Positions 15,426 to 25,586 of a DNA stretch of 64,000 nucleotides are shown here, one piece after another. A program made the translations under genes and the position numbers. Source of the stretch: a virus; IMG/VR virus record IMGVR_UViG_3300022602_000039, positions 62,001 through 126,000 of that record; one strand, 5' to 3'. The notes under the pieces are model-generated. The model was not told the DNA's origin. It did not search any database and was given only the letters and a program-made list of their open reading frames with translations. Within the stretch, counting starts at the first letter, position 1; every line of letters begins with the position of its first letter.

Positions 15426-17930
15426 ATGCCAACCACAGCCGCGACTCTAACCCTAAACGTACCAGCGATTACTGGTTTGCTTGCCGGTGTTACAATTAGT
15501 ACCATAGTTAACCAAATTTCAGCTCTTGGTATTTCACAGGGTACAAGTGCTGTTACGTGTCTTACAGCAAATTCTGCAAATTGGCAAAGTACCTATACTA
15601 CAGTATATGCAAATAGTGCTAATTGGTACAATGGTATCAATAGTATCAATTCTTTTCTTGGTACCACTAGTGGAAATTGGCAGAATACTTTTACAACAGT
15701 TAGTGCAACTAGTGCTACTTGGCAGAGAACAACTAGTAATTTTACTCTTTCAAGTCCTTTATGGAATTCAACATATACAACGGTAAGTGCAGGGTCTGGT
15801 GTATGGGCGCAGGGTGCTAATTCAACAGCAACAGTTATTGCCAATAGTGGTTATTGGCAGAATGCCTACGTAACTGTTAGTGCAAATCAAGGTGCCTGGG
15901 GATTAAATGCCGGTGGTATTAGAGGTCCGTATTCTGTTATTAGTACAGGTACAATTCTTCCTGTTAGCGGTACCCCGACTGTATGCCTTAATGTAGGTAA
16001 TTATAATAATATACTTGGTGGATTGAGTGGTACAAACAGTGGTAACTACAATTCGTTAGTTGGTGGTTACCGTAATTTTCTTTCAGGTGGTAATTTTAAT
16101 TATATTGGTACCGGTGGTTTAAATTCTATCGGTGGATTTAGTACAACAACAGTTTTAACCGGTCGTATTTACGATAATCAGCTTGGTGGTACATCAGTGC
16201 TATCCGGTAATGGTAGTTGTATGAGAATATATGATACCCAGGGTGGTAATTTCTCATCACAGTATTCTGTTAACGATGTTGTCACTGTAACATATACAAC
16301 AAATACACTTCCATATCTAACAGCTGCTAATACACCTTCAACCTGTGGTATAATACAGGCTGTTTCACCAACAAATAATAACTTTTTAGGTTATGTGGTT
16401 GTAAAGGGTGTAGGTGGTTGTTCATTAGATCTTAGTACTAGTACTAATACAAGTATAAGTGCGACAGGATTTGTAATGTCTAATCGTTCGTATAATGCAG
16501 GGTCTGTAGGTAGTATAGTTAATGGTGGTTATCTCAATACAGCTTCTGGTAATTATAGTACAGTTGGTGGTGGTCTCTTTAACTACGCTTTAAGTGGTGC
16601 TACTATTGGTGGTGGTGCACGAAATTCCGCAATAACGAATTCATTTATTGGTGGTGGTTGTGGTAATTGGAGTAATACACCGGGTTCAGTAATTGCTGCA
16701 GGCAGCTTTAACAAGACAGGTGGTAATCCAACATATACATCTACTGGTACCCTATCAACAAATGGTGCTTGTACTGTAGTTCAATTTACAAATATTAATG
16801 GAGTAAGTGCATTTAATGCCTTTGATCCAGTAACTGTAGTATCAGTCGGTACGAATGGCTTGTCTGCCGGATCAGTTTCAACAGCAACAGTTGTCGGTCG
16901 TTTACCTAATACACCTGGTATTATTGTAACCGGTAATTATAGCACAGCTTCATGTGTTGCTGTATGGGATCGAATTGTTAATAGTAATAGCTCGTTTAAT
17001 ACTGTAGGTGGTGGTGTATTAAATACAGCGACAGGTGGTGGTAGTGTGGTTGCCGGTGGTAGTTGTAATACAGCTTCAGGTAATTATTCATCTATTCTTG
17101 GCGGTGTTAATAATAGCGCCAATAGTCTAGCAAATACTGTTATCTTAGGTTCCAATATTACAGCCTTATCATCAAATTACGCGTATGTAAATAATTTGAG
17201 TTCACAGGGTACAGTAAATTCACTTTTTATTAATTCGCTTAGTACAGTTAATATTGGCAATAGTCTTTCTGTACAGGTTGCAGCAAGTGCAAGTCCAATT
17301 CTAAATTTTGATTCACGTTATTCTACAGTATCAGGTGCAATTAATAAAATTAATCTCTGGGGTGGATTTTACGGTTTCGGTATTGCACCTAGCGAAGTAT
17401 CATATGTCGGTAGCAATCATATATTTTATCCGTATCCTTCAAATACATCTATAAGCGCTGTGTCCGCTGCAATGATTATTTCTAGTACTGGTCAAGTCGG
17501 TATTGGTAATAATGTCTGGAGCACCACAAATCAACCTAGCCCGTCAGCTCAATTAACTGTAGTTGGTAACGTAAGTGCGGCTGGTAATATTACTGCAACC
17601 GGTAATGTTTATGGTGGTACAGGTATTACTTCAATAGCTGGTACAACATATACAATTCAGTTATCAGATAACGGTGGTATGATCGCTTCGACAAATACAG
17701 GAGCAGGCTTGACAGCAACAGTTGTTGGTACAAATTACCCGGTTGGATTTAACGTTGCGATTATGCAATTAGGTGGCTCTACAACAACTGGCCGTATTGC
17801 AGTATCTGGATCAAGTTTAACAATTAACCAAGCGAGCGGCTACTTTAAGACAAGAACTCAATATTCAACAGCAACTCTAATGTATTTTGGTGCACCAGGT
17901 TGGGTATTATTCGGTGATCTTGCACTTTAA
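15426..17930 (+). CDS. Tail fibre with YadA-head-like repeats
   Basis: 834 residues. The N-terminal 170 have near-repeats of NSANWxxxxTTVxAxSATW, a coiled fibre pattern. Residues about 190-590 carry YadA-head-like units (SGNYNSLVGGYRNFLSG, STVGGGLFNYALSG, SIIGGVNNSAN-type), as in trimeric autotransporters and phage side fibres. The C-terminal 150 residues (from about 680) form a globular tip of the kind repeated in large marine and freshwater phages. A homotrimeric fibre is likely. It is followed after only 5 nt by the next fibre gene. Confidence 0.8.
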   Translation: MPTTAATLTLNVPAITGLLAGVTISTIVNQISALGISQGTSAVTCLTANSANWQSTYTTVYANSANWYNGINSINSFLGTTSGNWQNTFTTVSATSATWQRTTSNFTLSSPLWNSTYTTVSAGSGVWAQGANSTATVIANSGYWQNAYVTVSANQGAWGLNAGGIRGPYSVISTGTILPVSGTPTVCLNVGNYNNILGGLSGTNSGNYNSLVGGYRNFLSGGNFNYIGTGGLNSIGGFSTTTVLTGRIYDNQLGGTSVLSGNGSCMRIYDTQGGNFSSQYSVNDVVTVTYTTNTLPYLTAANTPSTCGIIQAVSPTNNNFLGYVVVKGVGGCSLDLSTSTNTSISATGFVMSNRSYNAGSVGSIVNGGYLNTASGNYSTVGGGLFNYALSGATIGGGARNSAITNSFIGGGCGNWSNTPGSVIAAGSFNKTGGNPTYTSTGTLSTNGACTVVQFTNINGVSAFNAFDPVTVVSVGTNGLSAGSVSTATVVGRLPNTPGIIVTGNYSTASCVAVWDRIVNSNSSFNTVGGGVLNTATGGGSVVAGGSCNTASGNYSSILGGVNNSANSLANTVILGSNITALSSNYAYVNNLSSQGTVNSLFINSLSTVNIGNSLSVQVAASASPILNFDSRYSTVSGAINKINLWGGFYGFGIAPSEVSYVGSNHIFYPYPSNTSISAVSAAMIISSTGQVGIGNNVWSTTNQPSPSAQLTVVGNVSAAGNITATGNVYGGTGITSIAGTTYTIQLSDNGGMIASTNTGAGLTATVVGTNYPVGFNVAIMQLGGSTTTGRIAVSGSSLTINQASGYFKTRTQYSTATLMYFGAPGWVLFGDLAL

Positions 17931-17935
17931 TTTTT

Positions 17936-18805
17936 ATGTTCATTACACGAACAGGTACAGATGGTTATCTGAATAGCCCGCAATCACCGGTTAGTGCATA
18001 TAATGTACAATACCTCATTGTAGGAGGCGGTGGTGGCGGTGGTGCAGGTGTAGGAGGTCAAGCTTTAGGCGGTGGCGGTGGTGGCGGTGGTGTGCTTAAT
18101 GGTACTATGTCCATCAATCATTTATCTCAATATTATGTAAACGTTGGTACAGGTGGTGGAGATACCGCGGGTGGCTTAAACTCATCATTTAATCAAATTA
18201 TAGCATCTGGTGGCGGCTCTGGTGGTACTATTAACTCTTCTGGTATACCTATACTTGCTACGAACGGTGGTTCAGGTGGTGGTGGTAGCGGTCAGGGAGG
18301 TACGCCACCACCTGGTGCATCAGGTGTAACCGGACAAGGCAACGCCGGTGGTTCCGGTGGTGGTGCATCAGCGTATGGTGGAGGCGGTGGCGGTGGTGCA
18401 GGAAGTGTGGGTATCGGTGGTACCGGTTCTGCTGGTGGCAACGGTGGTAATGGTATTGCTTCCTCTATAACCGGTTCTTCAGTAGTATATAGCGGTGGCG
18501 GTGGTGGTGGTGCTTATTCAACATATCCTGCTGGTGCTGGTGGTTCCGGTGGTGGTGGTAATGGTGCGAATAATAACGGTGCTGGGTCTGCTGGTACTAA
18601 TGGTCTTGGTGGCGGTGGTGGTGGATCTTCTGAATACGGTTCAACCAGCTTTAACGCCGGTGGTAGCGGTGGTTCTGGTATTGTTGTTATATCATATCCA
18701 AACGCAAGTCAAATTGCTTCCGGTGGTAACATTACCTCTTATACAAACTCCGGTAGTACATTTTGGGTTCATTCGTTTACCGCTAACGGTTATTTTATAG
18801 CATAA
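17936..18805 (+). CDS. Glycine-rich tail fibre tip/adhesin
   Basis: 289 residues, of which about 30-255 are glycine-rich (GGGGGGGAGVGG, GGSGGGASAYGGGG). The C-terminus GGSGIVVISYPNASQ...GYFIA is the usual closing module of phage glycine-rich domains. It is homologous in build to the N-terminal half of the 13521-15380 protein. No promoter box or Shine-Dalgarno site precedes it and it lies 5 nt after the fibre gene, so coupled translation and a fibre-adhesin pair are likely. Confidence 0.75.
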   Translation: MFITRTGTDGYLNSPQSPVSAYNVQYLIVGGGGGGGAGVGGQALGGGGGGGGVLNGTMSINHLSQYYVNVGTGGGDTAGGLNSSFNQIIASGGGSGGTINSSGIPILATNGGSGGGGSGQGGTPPPGASGVTGQGNAGGSGGGASAYGGGGGGGAGSVGIGGTGSAGGNGGNGIASSITGSSVVYSGGGGGGAYSTYPAGAGGSGGGGNGANNNGAGSAGTNGLGGGGGGSSEYGSTSFNAGGSGGSGIVVISYPNASQIASGGNITSYTNSGSTFWVHSFTANGYFIA

Positions 18806-18834
18806 ACAAACCGTTGAACAGCCATATATTTTGT

Positions 18835-18840
18835 TAAATA
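18835..18840 (+). promoter_or_regulatory. TAAATA late-promoter-like box
   Basis: 7 nt before the GTG at 18847. An ATG at 18842 meets a stop after two codons, and the box places the transcript start at the GTG. Confidence 0.5.
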
Positions 18841-18846
18841 TATGCA

Positions 18847-19497
18847 GTGAGAACATATTTAGTACAGTTATCTAGTAATCAGAATATTGGTGTTCCAGGT
18901 CTTATTGATTCCTTAACATTTAATACCAATCTTACTGCTTTTACAGGTGGTCCTATTGATGGTCAATATTTTAGTACATCTACTGCTAGCTATGCAAATA
19001 CAGCAAACGATGGATCGTTCTTTCCATGGAAGTTTATAATACAAACATTTACAACTAATTTACCGCCACTTGTTTTAAAGGGACCATATACTTTTGTATT
19101 CTCAACATCTGCACTCGATTCCACACAATTTGGTATTCTTAAGGTATTATACGATTTCGGGGATGGAACCCATCGTACTGTAAGTTACCCAGCAGGTAAT
19201 AGTTTTAGCGGTATAGCGTTAATTGAACAGCCTGGTGATGTTATTGTTCAAAATGATTATTACCCGTTAAGTCTAAGTGGTACAACATATACACCATCTG
19301 TTACAGTTATTAACGGTAATCTTGTAAATTTTGTTTATAATTTAACAGCAACATTCTTCCCGTCTTCAATATATGAGCTAAATGACATACATCTTATTAA
19401 TAGTTTGTCTGTAGGTGCTAGCTCAACAGAGCTTCTCAATATATTTGAAACTCGATCACCGAATTATATTACCCATGCACTAACATTAAGTGCATAA
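18847..19497 (+). CDS. Virion protein of unknown role
   Basis: 216 residues, GTG start. Beta-rich with QLSSNQNIGVPGLIDSL at the start and a middle segment resembling PKD-like beta sandwiches: LKVLYDFGDGTHRTVSYP at about 100-117 has the YDFGDGT motif of PKD domains. It is likely an accessory tail or fibre protein. The start choice rests on the TAAATA box and on the absence of an ATG in frame nearby. Confidence 0.65.
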   Translation: MRTYLVQLSSNQNIGVPGLIDSLTFNTNLTAFTGGPIDGQYFSTSTASYANTANDGSFFPWKFIIQTFTTNLPPLVLKGPYTFVFSTSALDSTQFGILKVLYDFGDGTHRTVSYPAGNSFSGIALIEQPGDVIVQNDYYPLSLSGTTYTPSVTVINGNLVNFVYNLTATFFPSSIYELNDIHLINSLSVGASSTELLNIFETRSPNYITHALTLSA

Positions 19498-19500
19498 ATA
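19495..19500 (+). promoter_or_regulatory. TAAATA late-promoter-like box
   Basis: 10 nt before the ATG at 19510; it overlaps the stop codon of the preceding gene. Confidence 0.5.
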
Positions 19501-19509
19501 TTAATAATC

Positions 19510-22500
19510 ATGGATGTAGTTTCTGTTAATCCGACTAATTTTATTGGGCTGTCTTCATCGTATGTGTCTGATAAAACTGTGTCCCTAAATCAGAGTATGT
19601 ATTTTACAGAGCAAGGGTATAATTTGCCATTTACTGAAATTTATGCTGATTTAAAAGATACAAAAACTAATAATTATTCAAATCTTTATCTTACCCGTTA
19701 TGATACTTTAACATCAAACGCATTCATTGAACCGTTGGAAGATTTACCAGTAAGAGGATTTAGTACATACCTTGCTACATACAATACACCAAATATTGAC
19801 GATAACACACTCTTCTTAGTTACTCAAGAGCCTCCCATTACTGTAAGTACAGCGGGTATAGCGCTCTCAGGTGTATATAATAATTTAGATAATAGAAGTT
19901 TCTTTGAAGTATTATTTTTAGATAATACTTTATGTAAAGTGATTCATAGTAAGAGTGGTGTTAATCGATATCTTACAGCTGATTCCGGGCGTCTGTTATT
20001 TGAATTTGATAACGGTCAGGATAGTTTAGGTGCTATTAGTTCGCAAATCTTTAACTACATATACGATCCTGCTAGTAATATTTTAGTACTTGCAAAAAGT
20101 ATACTTGATAATTCCAACAATTATATTTGTGAATATGTTGGGTATACAGAAAGTACATATTCACCTAATAATATACCGTCTGTTGTTGTACAAGGAGCTG
20201 CATTAACGTTCTTTAAACCTGTGCAAGGCGGTAATACACCGTACCCCCCAAATGCAATTCTTAGATGCACACCACAACCTGGACCTATAGCAGATACTCT
20301 CTTGTATGATGCTTGGGTTAGCTATCAACGCGATTTTAAGACTAACACACAAGATATTAATCCAAATAAAAGTGTACCGTACGTTAATACAAACTTACTT
20401 GTTAATAATGAGTATAGTAATATTAACAAGGATAATACACTTAATATTAATATTCTATCTCTTAAGAATACAACAACACCTGAAAATTTACAAAGTCGTA
20501 ATAATCCGTTTCAAGCATATCGTTCTCTTTACTTCAATGAAGATGATGTAAGTTCAAGACAGTATAATAATCTCTTTACTGGTTCAAATCAGGAATATGG
20601 TAACGACAATATTAGTATAGGGTATGAATCCTATACATCACAATTAACTCTACCTGCTGACAAAACAACATACTTTCATACACCACAAACTCTCTACCCG
20701 TACGTAAAGATAAATGTAGCTGATGCCGGTTTTATTGAAGCGGGTGCTATAGCTGGTGATCACCCAATGAAAGCAGATAAGATTTTCAAAAAACTTGCAT
20801 CTGCTAAATATACATCACCGTTTGGTCAAGTTTCAGATGAAACATCCGGTACATTTTTATGTAGTTGGTTATCAGGTGGTCTTGATGCTAATTCGTTACC
20901 TATTTGGGTTGATAGATATTATAACCCTTCTTCAATAACATATATAACAGCACTAACCGGAGCTCCGGTTAATTATACAACCACATTTAATAAACTAATC
21001 AATGCAGTATCTGGAACAAATAATGTAACAGTATTTGATAAGCCATCTGATTTAGTTCTTGAGCCAGGTGCTTATTATGCTTATCAGCATATTGGTAATA
21101 ATTATATAAATCAATACATAAATTCCTTTACACCATTTTTAGTAGATGACACCTTTTCGGCTTACCTTAATTATAAAAAACAAAATGTTCTTACACCTGG
21201 TATAACCGCAAATGAATTTAATTTTAATGGTTCAAATTTTACAATTAGTAATTCATTATCTGCAATAGATGAATCGAGTCAATTTACTTTGTCTTTCTAC
21301 GGTGATAGTCAAAACTGGCAACAACCACTTGGGTATCAACTAGTAGGTAATTTTGTTCATGATGGTTTTGGTATCTTTAATACAAATATCGTAACACCTA
21401 CATTATATGTAATGAGTACAACTGGTATGAGTATTCTTAATACAAGTTTAGTACCTCTTAAGACCATACCATATACTTCTCAACCTCTAGGGTTTATGCG
21501 TTTAGAGGGAATGAGAGATTATTATGGTATGTTCAGTGATGGTACATTTAGAAGATTTAATATATCTGATATATCTCTTAGCATTACATCTAATCCGACA
21601 TTAACCGGTATGTTGAGTTATGATTATACTGATCGTTTTGGATATATCTTATGTGAAAACAACGGTATAGCTAATGTATTAGAAGCTGATTTAAATCAAA
21701 CAACACTTACAGATATTACCACAGCTTATAATCTATTTGTTTATACACCAGGTGGTAATCTTAATGACTCGAATACAATTACTCTACACAATAATCTATT
21801 ATATTTTACATACGGTTATCAAGCACGTTTAAGAGACAATATTATATACTTTTTATCACCGGATTATACTGCACTTCTTCGTTGGGATACAACTTTATCC
21901 ACAGTGACCACAGCTTTTCAATCTCGTTCTAAGATAGCAGATTATAATATTGATTTTAACGGTAATATATGGTTAATTGATAGTACAAACGGTTATTATA
22001 GTTTTACTTCAACAAGAAACCCATTGGTTTCTGGTACTATTCCAAATAACTCCACTAAACCTATTATCTATAATTTTGTAGGTGATGGCGTTACCACGAC
22101 ATTTACACTAACAGGTACTGGTTATTCACAAAATCCAAGCGATTATACAATTAACTATGCTTACACAACCACATTAAGCTCGGTTTCATCAGTTACTGAT
22201 TCTGTCGGTAATGTTATACGTACATTATCCTATACCTCAACACAATATAATAGCAGTACATACATTTCAGGTACTGAATTTTATATTGACGGTAATCAAA
22301 TTATTTTTTATACAGCACCAAGTAACGGGTATGCATTATCAGGTGCTACTACCTTACCAATTGACACATTTAATAATGCACGTATTAATTTTATTAGTGA
22401 ATATACACCAGTTGGACTCTATCAGGCAGTTCTTTTAACGCGTTCAGGTTATGATCCTTTAACATTATCTGCAAGTAATCAATTTACAATTCTATCCTTA

Positions 22501-23232
22501 ACAGGTGTTCCGATATTAACCTCAGTATATGATAATAACTTCGTTTCTGATAATAGTCTTACGAATGATGATTATCTTGCCACTCAAGTTAATGCAATTT
22601 ACGGTAATTCAAATTTAAACGTTAAGGCAGTACTAACTAATGTGTATAACAATCTCGATAATTTGACAGTAGAGATTATTACATCATTATCTGGCGTAGA
22701 CCCAGGTCCCCATCACTTTGCCGTGCGCTTTGATAGCTACCACGGTGAAATGACTCTTTTTATTGACGGTCAAGATGTCGGTAATGCATATTTTGAACCA
22801 AGAAAGTATAAATTTAGTAATTTAATTAACCGACCATTTATGTTCGGTACAACAACATACAAAAATAATATTCCGTTGTATCAATACCTTCAAAAACAGT
22901 CATATCTTGTTAATGGTCTTAATATAAGCAAGTATAACATTTACAGTAAGCCATTGAATGATTATGATATTAAATTTCTTGCGCGCCAGGGCATGAATAT
23001 ACAGGATATTAACGTTAATATACCTTGTGGTCGTAGAAATTATGTAGAAGAAATTGAACGCTACTTTAAAGCAACAGTTCCAGGTTCAAAGTCTACTCTT
23101 TATAATTTAAACATTACAAATACAGGTATTACTGATAAATCACTGCAGCAGGCTCTAGCTACAAGAATTTTAGCTGAACTCAAAGATACAGCTCCAGCTT
23201 ACTCTCAGATAAATAGTATTAACTGGATTTAA
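19510..23232 (+). CDS. Large baseplate/tail virion protein with LamG-like domain
   Basis: 1240 residues, the longest gene in the window. The N-terminal 600 residues are beta-rich and match no family I know. About 640-870 has propeller-like repeats (FGIFNTNIVTPTLYVMSTTG, GNIWLIDSTNGYYSFTS). About 1060-1150 is LamG/concanavalin-like: HHFAVRFDSYHGEMTLFIDG and YNIYSKPLNDYDIKFLARQG. The C-terminal 80 residues are helical and may be the attachment point. It pairs with the following 627-residue protein, which also carries a propeller. Confidence 0.7.
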   Translation: MDVVSVNPTNFIGLSSSYVSDKTVSLNQSMYFTEQGYNLPFTEIYADLKDTKTNNYSNLYLTRYDTLTSNAFIEPLEDLPVRGFSTYLATYNTPNIDDNTLFLVTQEPPITVSTAGIALSGVYNNLDNRSFFEVLFLDNTLCKVIHSKSGVNRYLTADSGRLLFEFDNGQDSLGAISSQIFNYIYDPASNILVLAKSILDNSNNYICEYVGYTESTYSPNNIPSVVVQGAALTFFKPVQGGNTPYPPNAILRCTPQPGPIADTLLYDAWVSYQRDFKTNTQDINPNKSVPYVNTNLLVNNEYSNINKDNTLNINILSLKNTTTPENLQSRNNPFQAYRSLYFNEDDVSSRQYNNLFTGSNQEYGNDNISIGYESYTSQLTLPADKTTYFHTPQTLYPYVKINVADAGFIEAGAIAGDHPMKADKIFKKLASAKYTSPFGQVSDETSGTFLCSWLSGGLDANSLPIWVDRYYNPSSITYITALTGAPVNYTTTFNKLINAVSGTNNVTVFDKPSDLVLEPGAYYAYQHIGNNYINQYINSFTPFLVDDTFSAYLNYKKQNVLTPGITANEFNFNGSNFTISNSLSAIDESSQFTLSFYGDSQNWQQPLGYQLVGNFVHDGFGIFNTNIVTPTLYVMSTTGMSILNTSLVPLKTIPYTSQPLGFMRLEGMRDYYGMFSDGTFRRFNISDISLSITSNPTLTGMLSYDYTDRFGYILCENNGIANVLEADLNQTTLTDITTAYNLFVYTPGGNLNDSNTITLHNNLLYFTYGYQARLRDNIIYFLSPDYTALLRWDTTLSTVTTAFQSRSKIADYNIDFNGNIWLIDSTNGYYSFTSTRNPLVSGTIPNNSTKPIIYNFVGDGVTTTFTLTGTGYSQNPSDYTINYAYTTTLSSVSSVTDSVGNVIRTLSYTSTQYNSSTYISGTEFYIDGNQIIFYTAPSNGYALSGATTLPIDTFNNARINFISEYTPVGLYQAVLLTRSGYDPLTLSASNQFTILSLTGVPILTSVYDNNFVSDNSLTNDDYLATQVNAIYGNSNLNVKAVLTNVYNNLDNLTVEIITSLSGVDPGPHHFAVRFDSYHGEMTLFIDGQDVGNAYFEPRKYKFSNLINRPFMFGTTTYKNNIPLYQYLQKQSYLVNGLNISKYNIYSKPLNDYDIKFLARQGMNIQDINVNIPCGRRNYVEEIERYFKATVPGSKSTLYNLNITNTGITDKSLQQALATRILAELKDTAPAYSQINSINWI

Positions 23233-23237
23233 TTAAC

Positions 23238-25121
23238 ATGAATATAGCCGATATTGCAAGTGGAGTTGGTACAGTGTATGATCGTACACTTCATACCTCT
23301 CTACTATTGCCGCATTCAGGCTTTGATGCAATAGCTATCGCACAAAACGATGTTGTTACTTCAGCAGTTATTAATAACGCTATTAGTAAATTGTATGATA
23401 ATTTTATTCAGCTGTATCGTTATAGTAACGTAGCATCAAACGTTATTCCAATTTCATCAATTGGCTTTATAGGTGCACTACCTAACGTACCACCTACATA
23501 TAATACTATTACTAGTACACAGGTAATAACATCTTATACAGTTACTGTTAGTTCCACGTTCAATCCATCTACAAGAACACAAGTTTATGCAACAACTGCT
23601 TACGGTAATGTAGTTGAAAATTCAGTATTAATACCAGTTTTACAGCAAAATGGAACCACATATATAACATATCTCTCTACCGTATATTATACCACTACAA
23701 CAAGTACAACTGTATCTGCCATAACAGCAATTGTACCTAGTACATCACTTAAATGGTATACAACATCTAACTTTTTAAGTAGTAGTCAATTTTTATCACT
23801 TTCTACAACACAATATAGTAATCTCGATAATATTGTTACAATCACAGGTGGTATTAATTATCAAGTTACACCTAACAAATACGTTTTATTTGCTTCTACA
23901 GGAACTGATTTAATAGCATTAACAGGTGATACCGGATTGAGTAATATTTCAGTAGCGTTAAGCACAAACACTACAGCAATTTTTTCAAATGTAGGTTTTT
24001 CTGGTATTAATAAATTAATAATTGATCCAGATACAAACCACCTTTATGTTCTCGATTTAAGTGCTAATCTCATTCATAAATTTGATGCATCGGGGTTTCT
24101 TACAAGCGATAATGTTCTTAACAATAAGCTTGTATACATAAAGAGTATTGGTGGCTTTGGTAATTATGATGCCGCTAGTTTGTTTAATAATCCACAAAGT
24201 ATTACCATTAACGGTTCTAATTTTTATGTTTTAGATTCGGGTAATAGTTGTATTAAGCAGTATGATACAAATTTTAACTGGATAACGACACATAGACTTT
24301 TTAGAGATTTTTTTAATAATTATCCAATTGATCTAACAACCGACGGTTACGGTAACATTTATGTATTAACAAATAATAATTTAATTATACAATATAATAG
24401 TGATTTTAGTAAGAAAGTTATAACAACACTACCAACATTATTCAATGCGAATGAATATTATACAGGTCTAACAACCTCTACGGTCAATACAGACATATTT
24501 TATTTGACTTCAAATTTAAATGTATATAAAAAATTCTTTAGTTCAATTAATGATACTATTGGTAAATATCTGCTCTATCGTTTTAATGTCACAAATGGAG
24601 AAAATATAGCATCCTTTACTTCACTTTTAAATGCTGTTGGTAGTGATACAAATGCTATTTTCAGTACATATAACGGTGCAGGTAAATTTGGATTTTATGC
24701 AGATAATATTAATCTTAACACCGTCCTTGTAACCGATAATTTCGATGTATATCCGTTAAGTTCAATTCAGATTGATACTAATGAGTATGTGCAGAATTGG
24801 GTCTTTAATAAGGCAATTGCTAAGCTTATTGTTAATCATACAAGATTACGCAATTTAATCTATACGAGATTTTTATATGAACCAGATGATAACGGTGTGC
24901 TAGTATATAATGGTACTCGCTATCTGACACCTAATGAAGTTAATAATGTTACGTTTGATCAATATCTTACAAACTTCATTGGTTGCAATGAAATTTTTCA
25001 AAATGTAATTGTTAATCGTGGATTGAAAGCTGTATTTGATGCACAGTCTTCAATATTTGATATACTTCAATTGGATGTTCAAACTGCTCCTAATTTAAAT
25101 ATACCAGTATATATCAATTGA
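23238..25121 (+). CDS. Virion protein with NHL-like beta-propeller
   Basis: 627 residues. Repeats at about 250-400 have the NHL/SMP-30 pattern: INKLIIDPDTNHLYVLDLSA, NPQSITINGSNFYVLDSGNS and PIDLTTDGYGNIYVLTNNN. The N-terminus and the helical C-terminus (about 515-620) resemble neither fibre shaft nor enzyme. Five nt separate it from the 1240-residue gene, so the two are probably made together and assemble together in the baseplate. Binding to a sugar or protein receptor through the propeller is inference. Confidence 0.7.
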   Translation: MNIADIASGVGTVYDRTLHTSLLLPHSGFDAIAIAQNDVVTSAVINNAISKLYDNFIQLYRYSNVASNVIPISSIGFIGALPNVPPTYNTITSTQVITSYTVTVSSTFNPSTRTQVYATTAYGNVVENSVLIPVLQQNGTTYITYLSTVYYTTTTSTTVSAITAIVPSTSLKWYTTSNFLSSSQFLSLSTTQYSNLDNIVTITGGINYQVTPNKYVLFASTGTDLIALTGDTGLSNISVALSTNTTAIFSNVGFSGINKLIIDPDTNHLYVLDLSANLIHKFDASGFLTSDNVLNNKLVYIKSIGGFGNYDAASLFNNPQSITINGSNFYVLDSGNSCIKQYDTNFNWITTHRLFRDFFNNYPIDLTTDGYGNIYVLTNNNLIIQYNSDFSKKVITTLPTLFNANEYYTGLTTSTVNTDIFYLTSNLNVYKKFFSSINDTIGKYLLYRFNVTNGENIASFTSLLNAVGSDTNAIFSTYNGAGKFGFYADNINLNTVLVTDNFDVYPLSSIQIDTNEYVQNWVFNKAIAKLIVNHTRLRNLIYTRFLYEPDDNGVLVYNGTRYLTPNEVNNVTFDQYLTNFIGCNEIFQNVIVNRGLKAVFDAQSSIFDILQLDVQTAPNLNIPVYIN

Positions 25122-25138
25122 TAATCCAATTTTTACAA

Positions 25139-25144
25139 TAAATA
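25139..25144 (+). promoter_or_regulatory. TAAATA late-promoter-like box
   Basis: 7 nt before the ATG at 25151. Confidence 0.5.
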
Positions 25145-25150
25145 ATTGCA

Positions 25151-25585
25151 ATGGCTAACGTATCAATAGTTAAAGTTAAAGTAAGACGCGGAACTGATGC
25201 TCAGCGCAGACAGATCACACTTGATCAAGGTGAGTTAGGTTTTACAACTGATTTTCAGCGCTTTTTTGTAGGTGACGGTGCAACTGTTGGTGGTGTTAGT
25301 CCAGCTATCAAATTTTATACAGTAAATCAACAAGCACTATCTGCTCTTGCACCAAGTCAAACACCTGTGCAGTTAGGTGATGTTGTATATGATACATACT
25401 CGTCCTGTTTCTTTACATTAACCGGTACACAAAATAATACGTGGACAAGTTATCAAATATTACCAATTTTAACTCTAAAAAACGCTCGTACAATTTTACC
25501 ACAATCTTCAAACGGTGGTGGTGGTTTACCGACAGGTACACTCTTTATTAATTTAACCGGTGGTAACACCTTATCAGTAATCTAA
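25151..25585 (+). CDS. Short fibre protein with Mtd-type N-terminal domain
   Basis: 144 residues. Residues about 8-45, with RRGTDAQRRQITLDQGELGF and FFVGDGATVGG, match the N-terminal domain of major-tropism-determinant-like fibres, which anchors fibres to the baseplate. The remaining part is a short beta region. It precedes a longer protein with the same N-terminal domain by one base, so this looks like a duplicated fibre pair. Confidence 0.75.
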   Translation: MANVSIVKVKVRRGTDAQRRQITLDQGELGFTTDFQRFFVGDGATVGGVSPAIKFYTVNQQALSALAPSQTPVQLGDVVYDTYSSCFFTLTGTQNNTWTSYQILPILTLKNARTILPQSSNGGGGLPTGTLFINLTGGNTLSVI

Positions 25586-25586
25586 T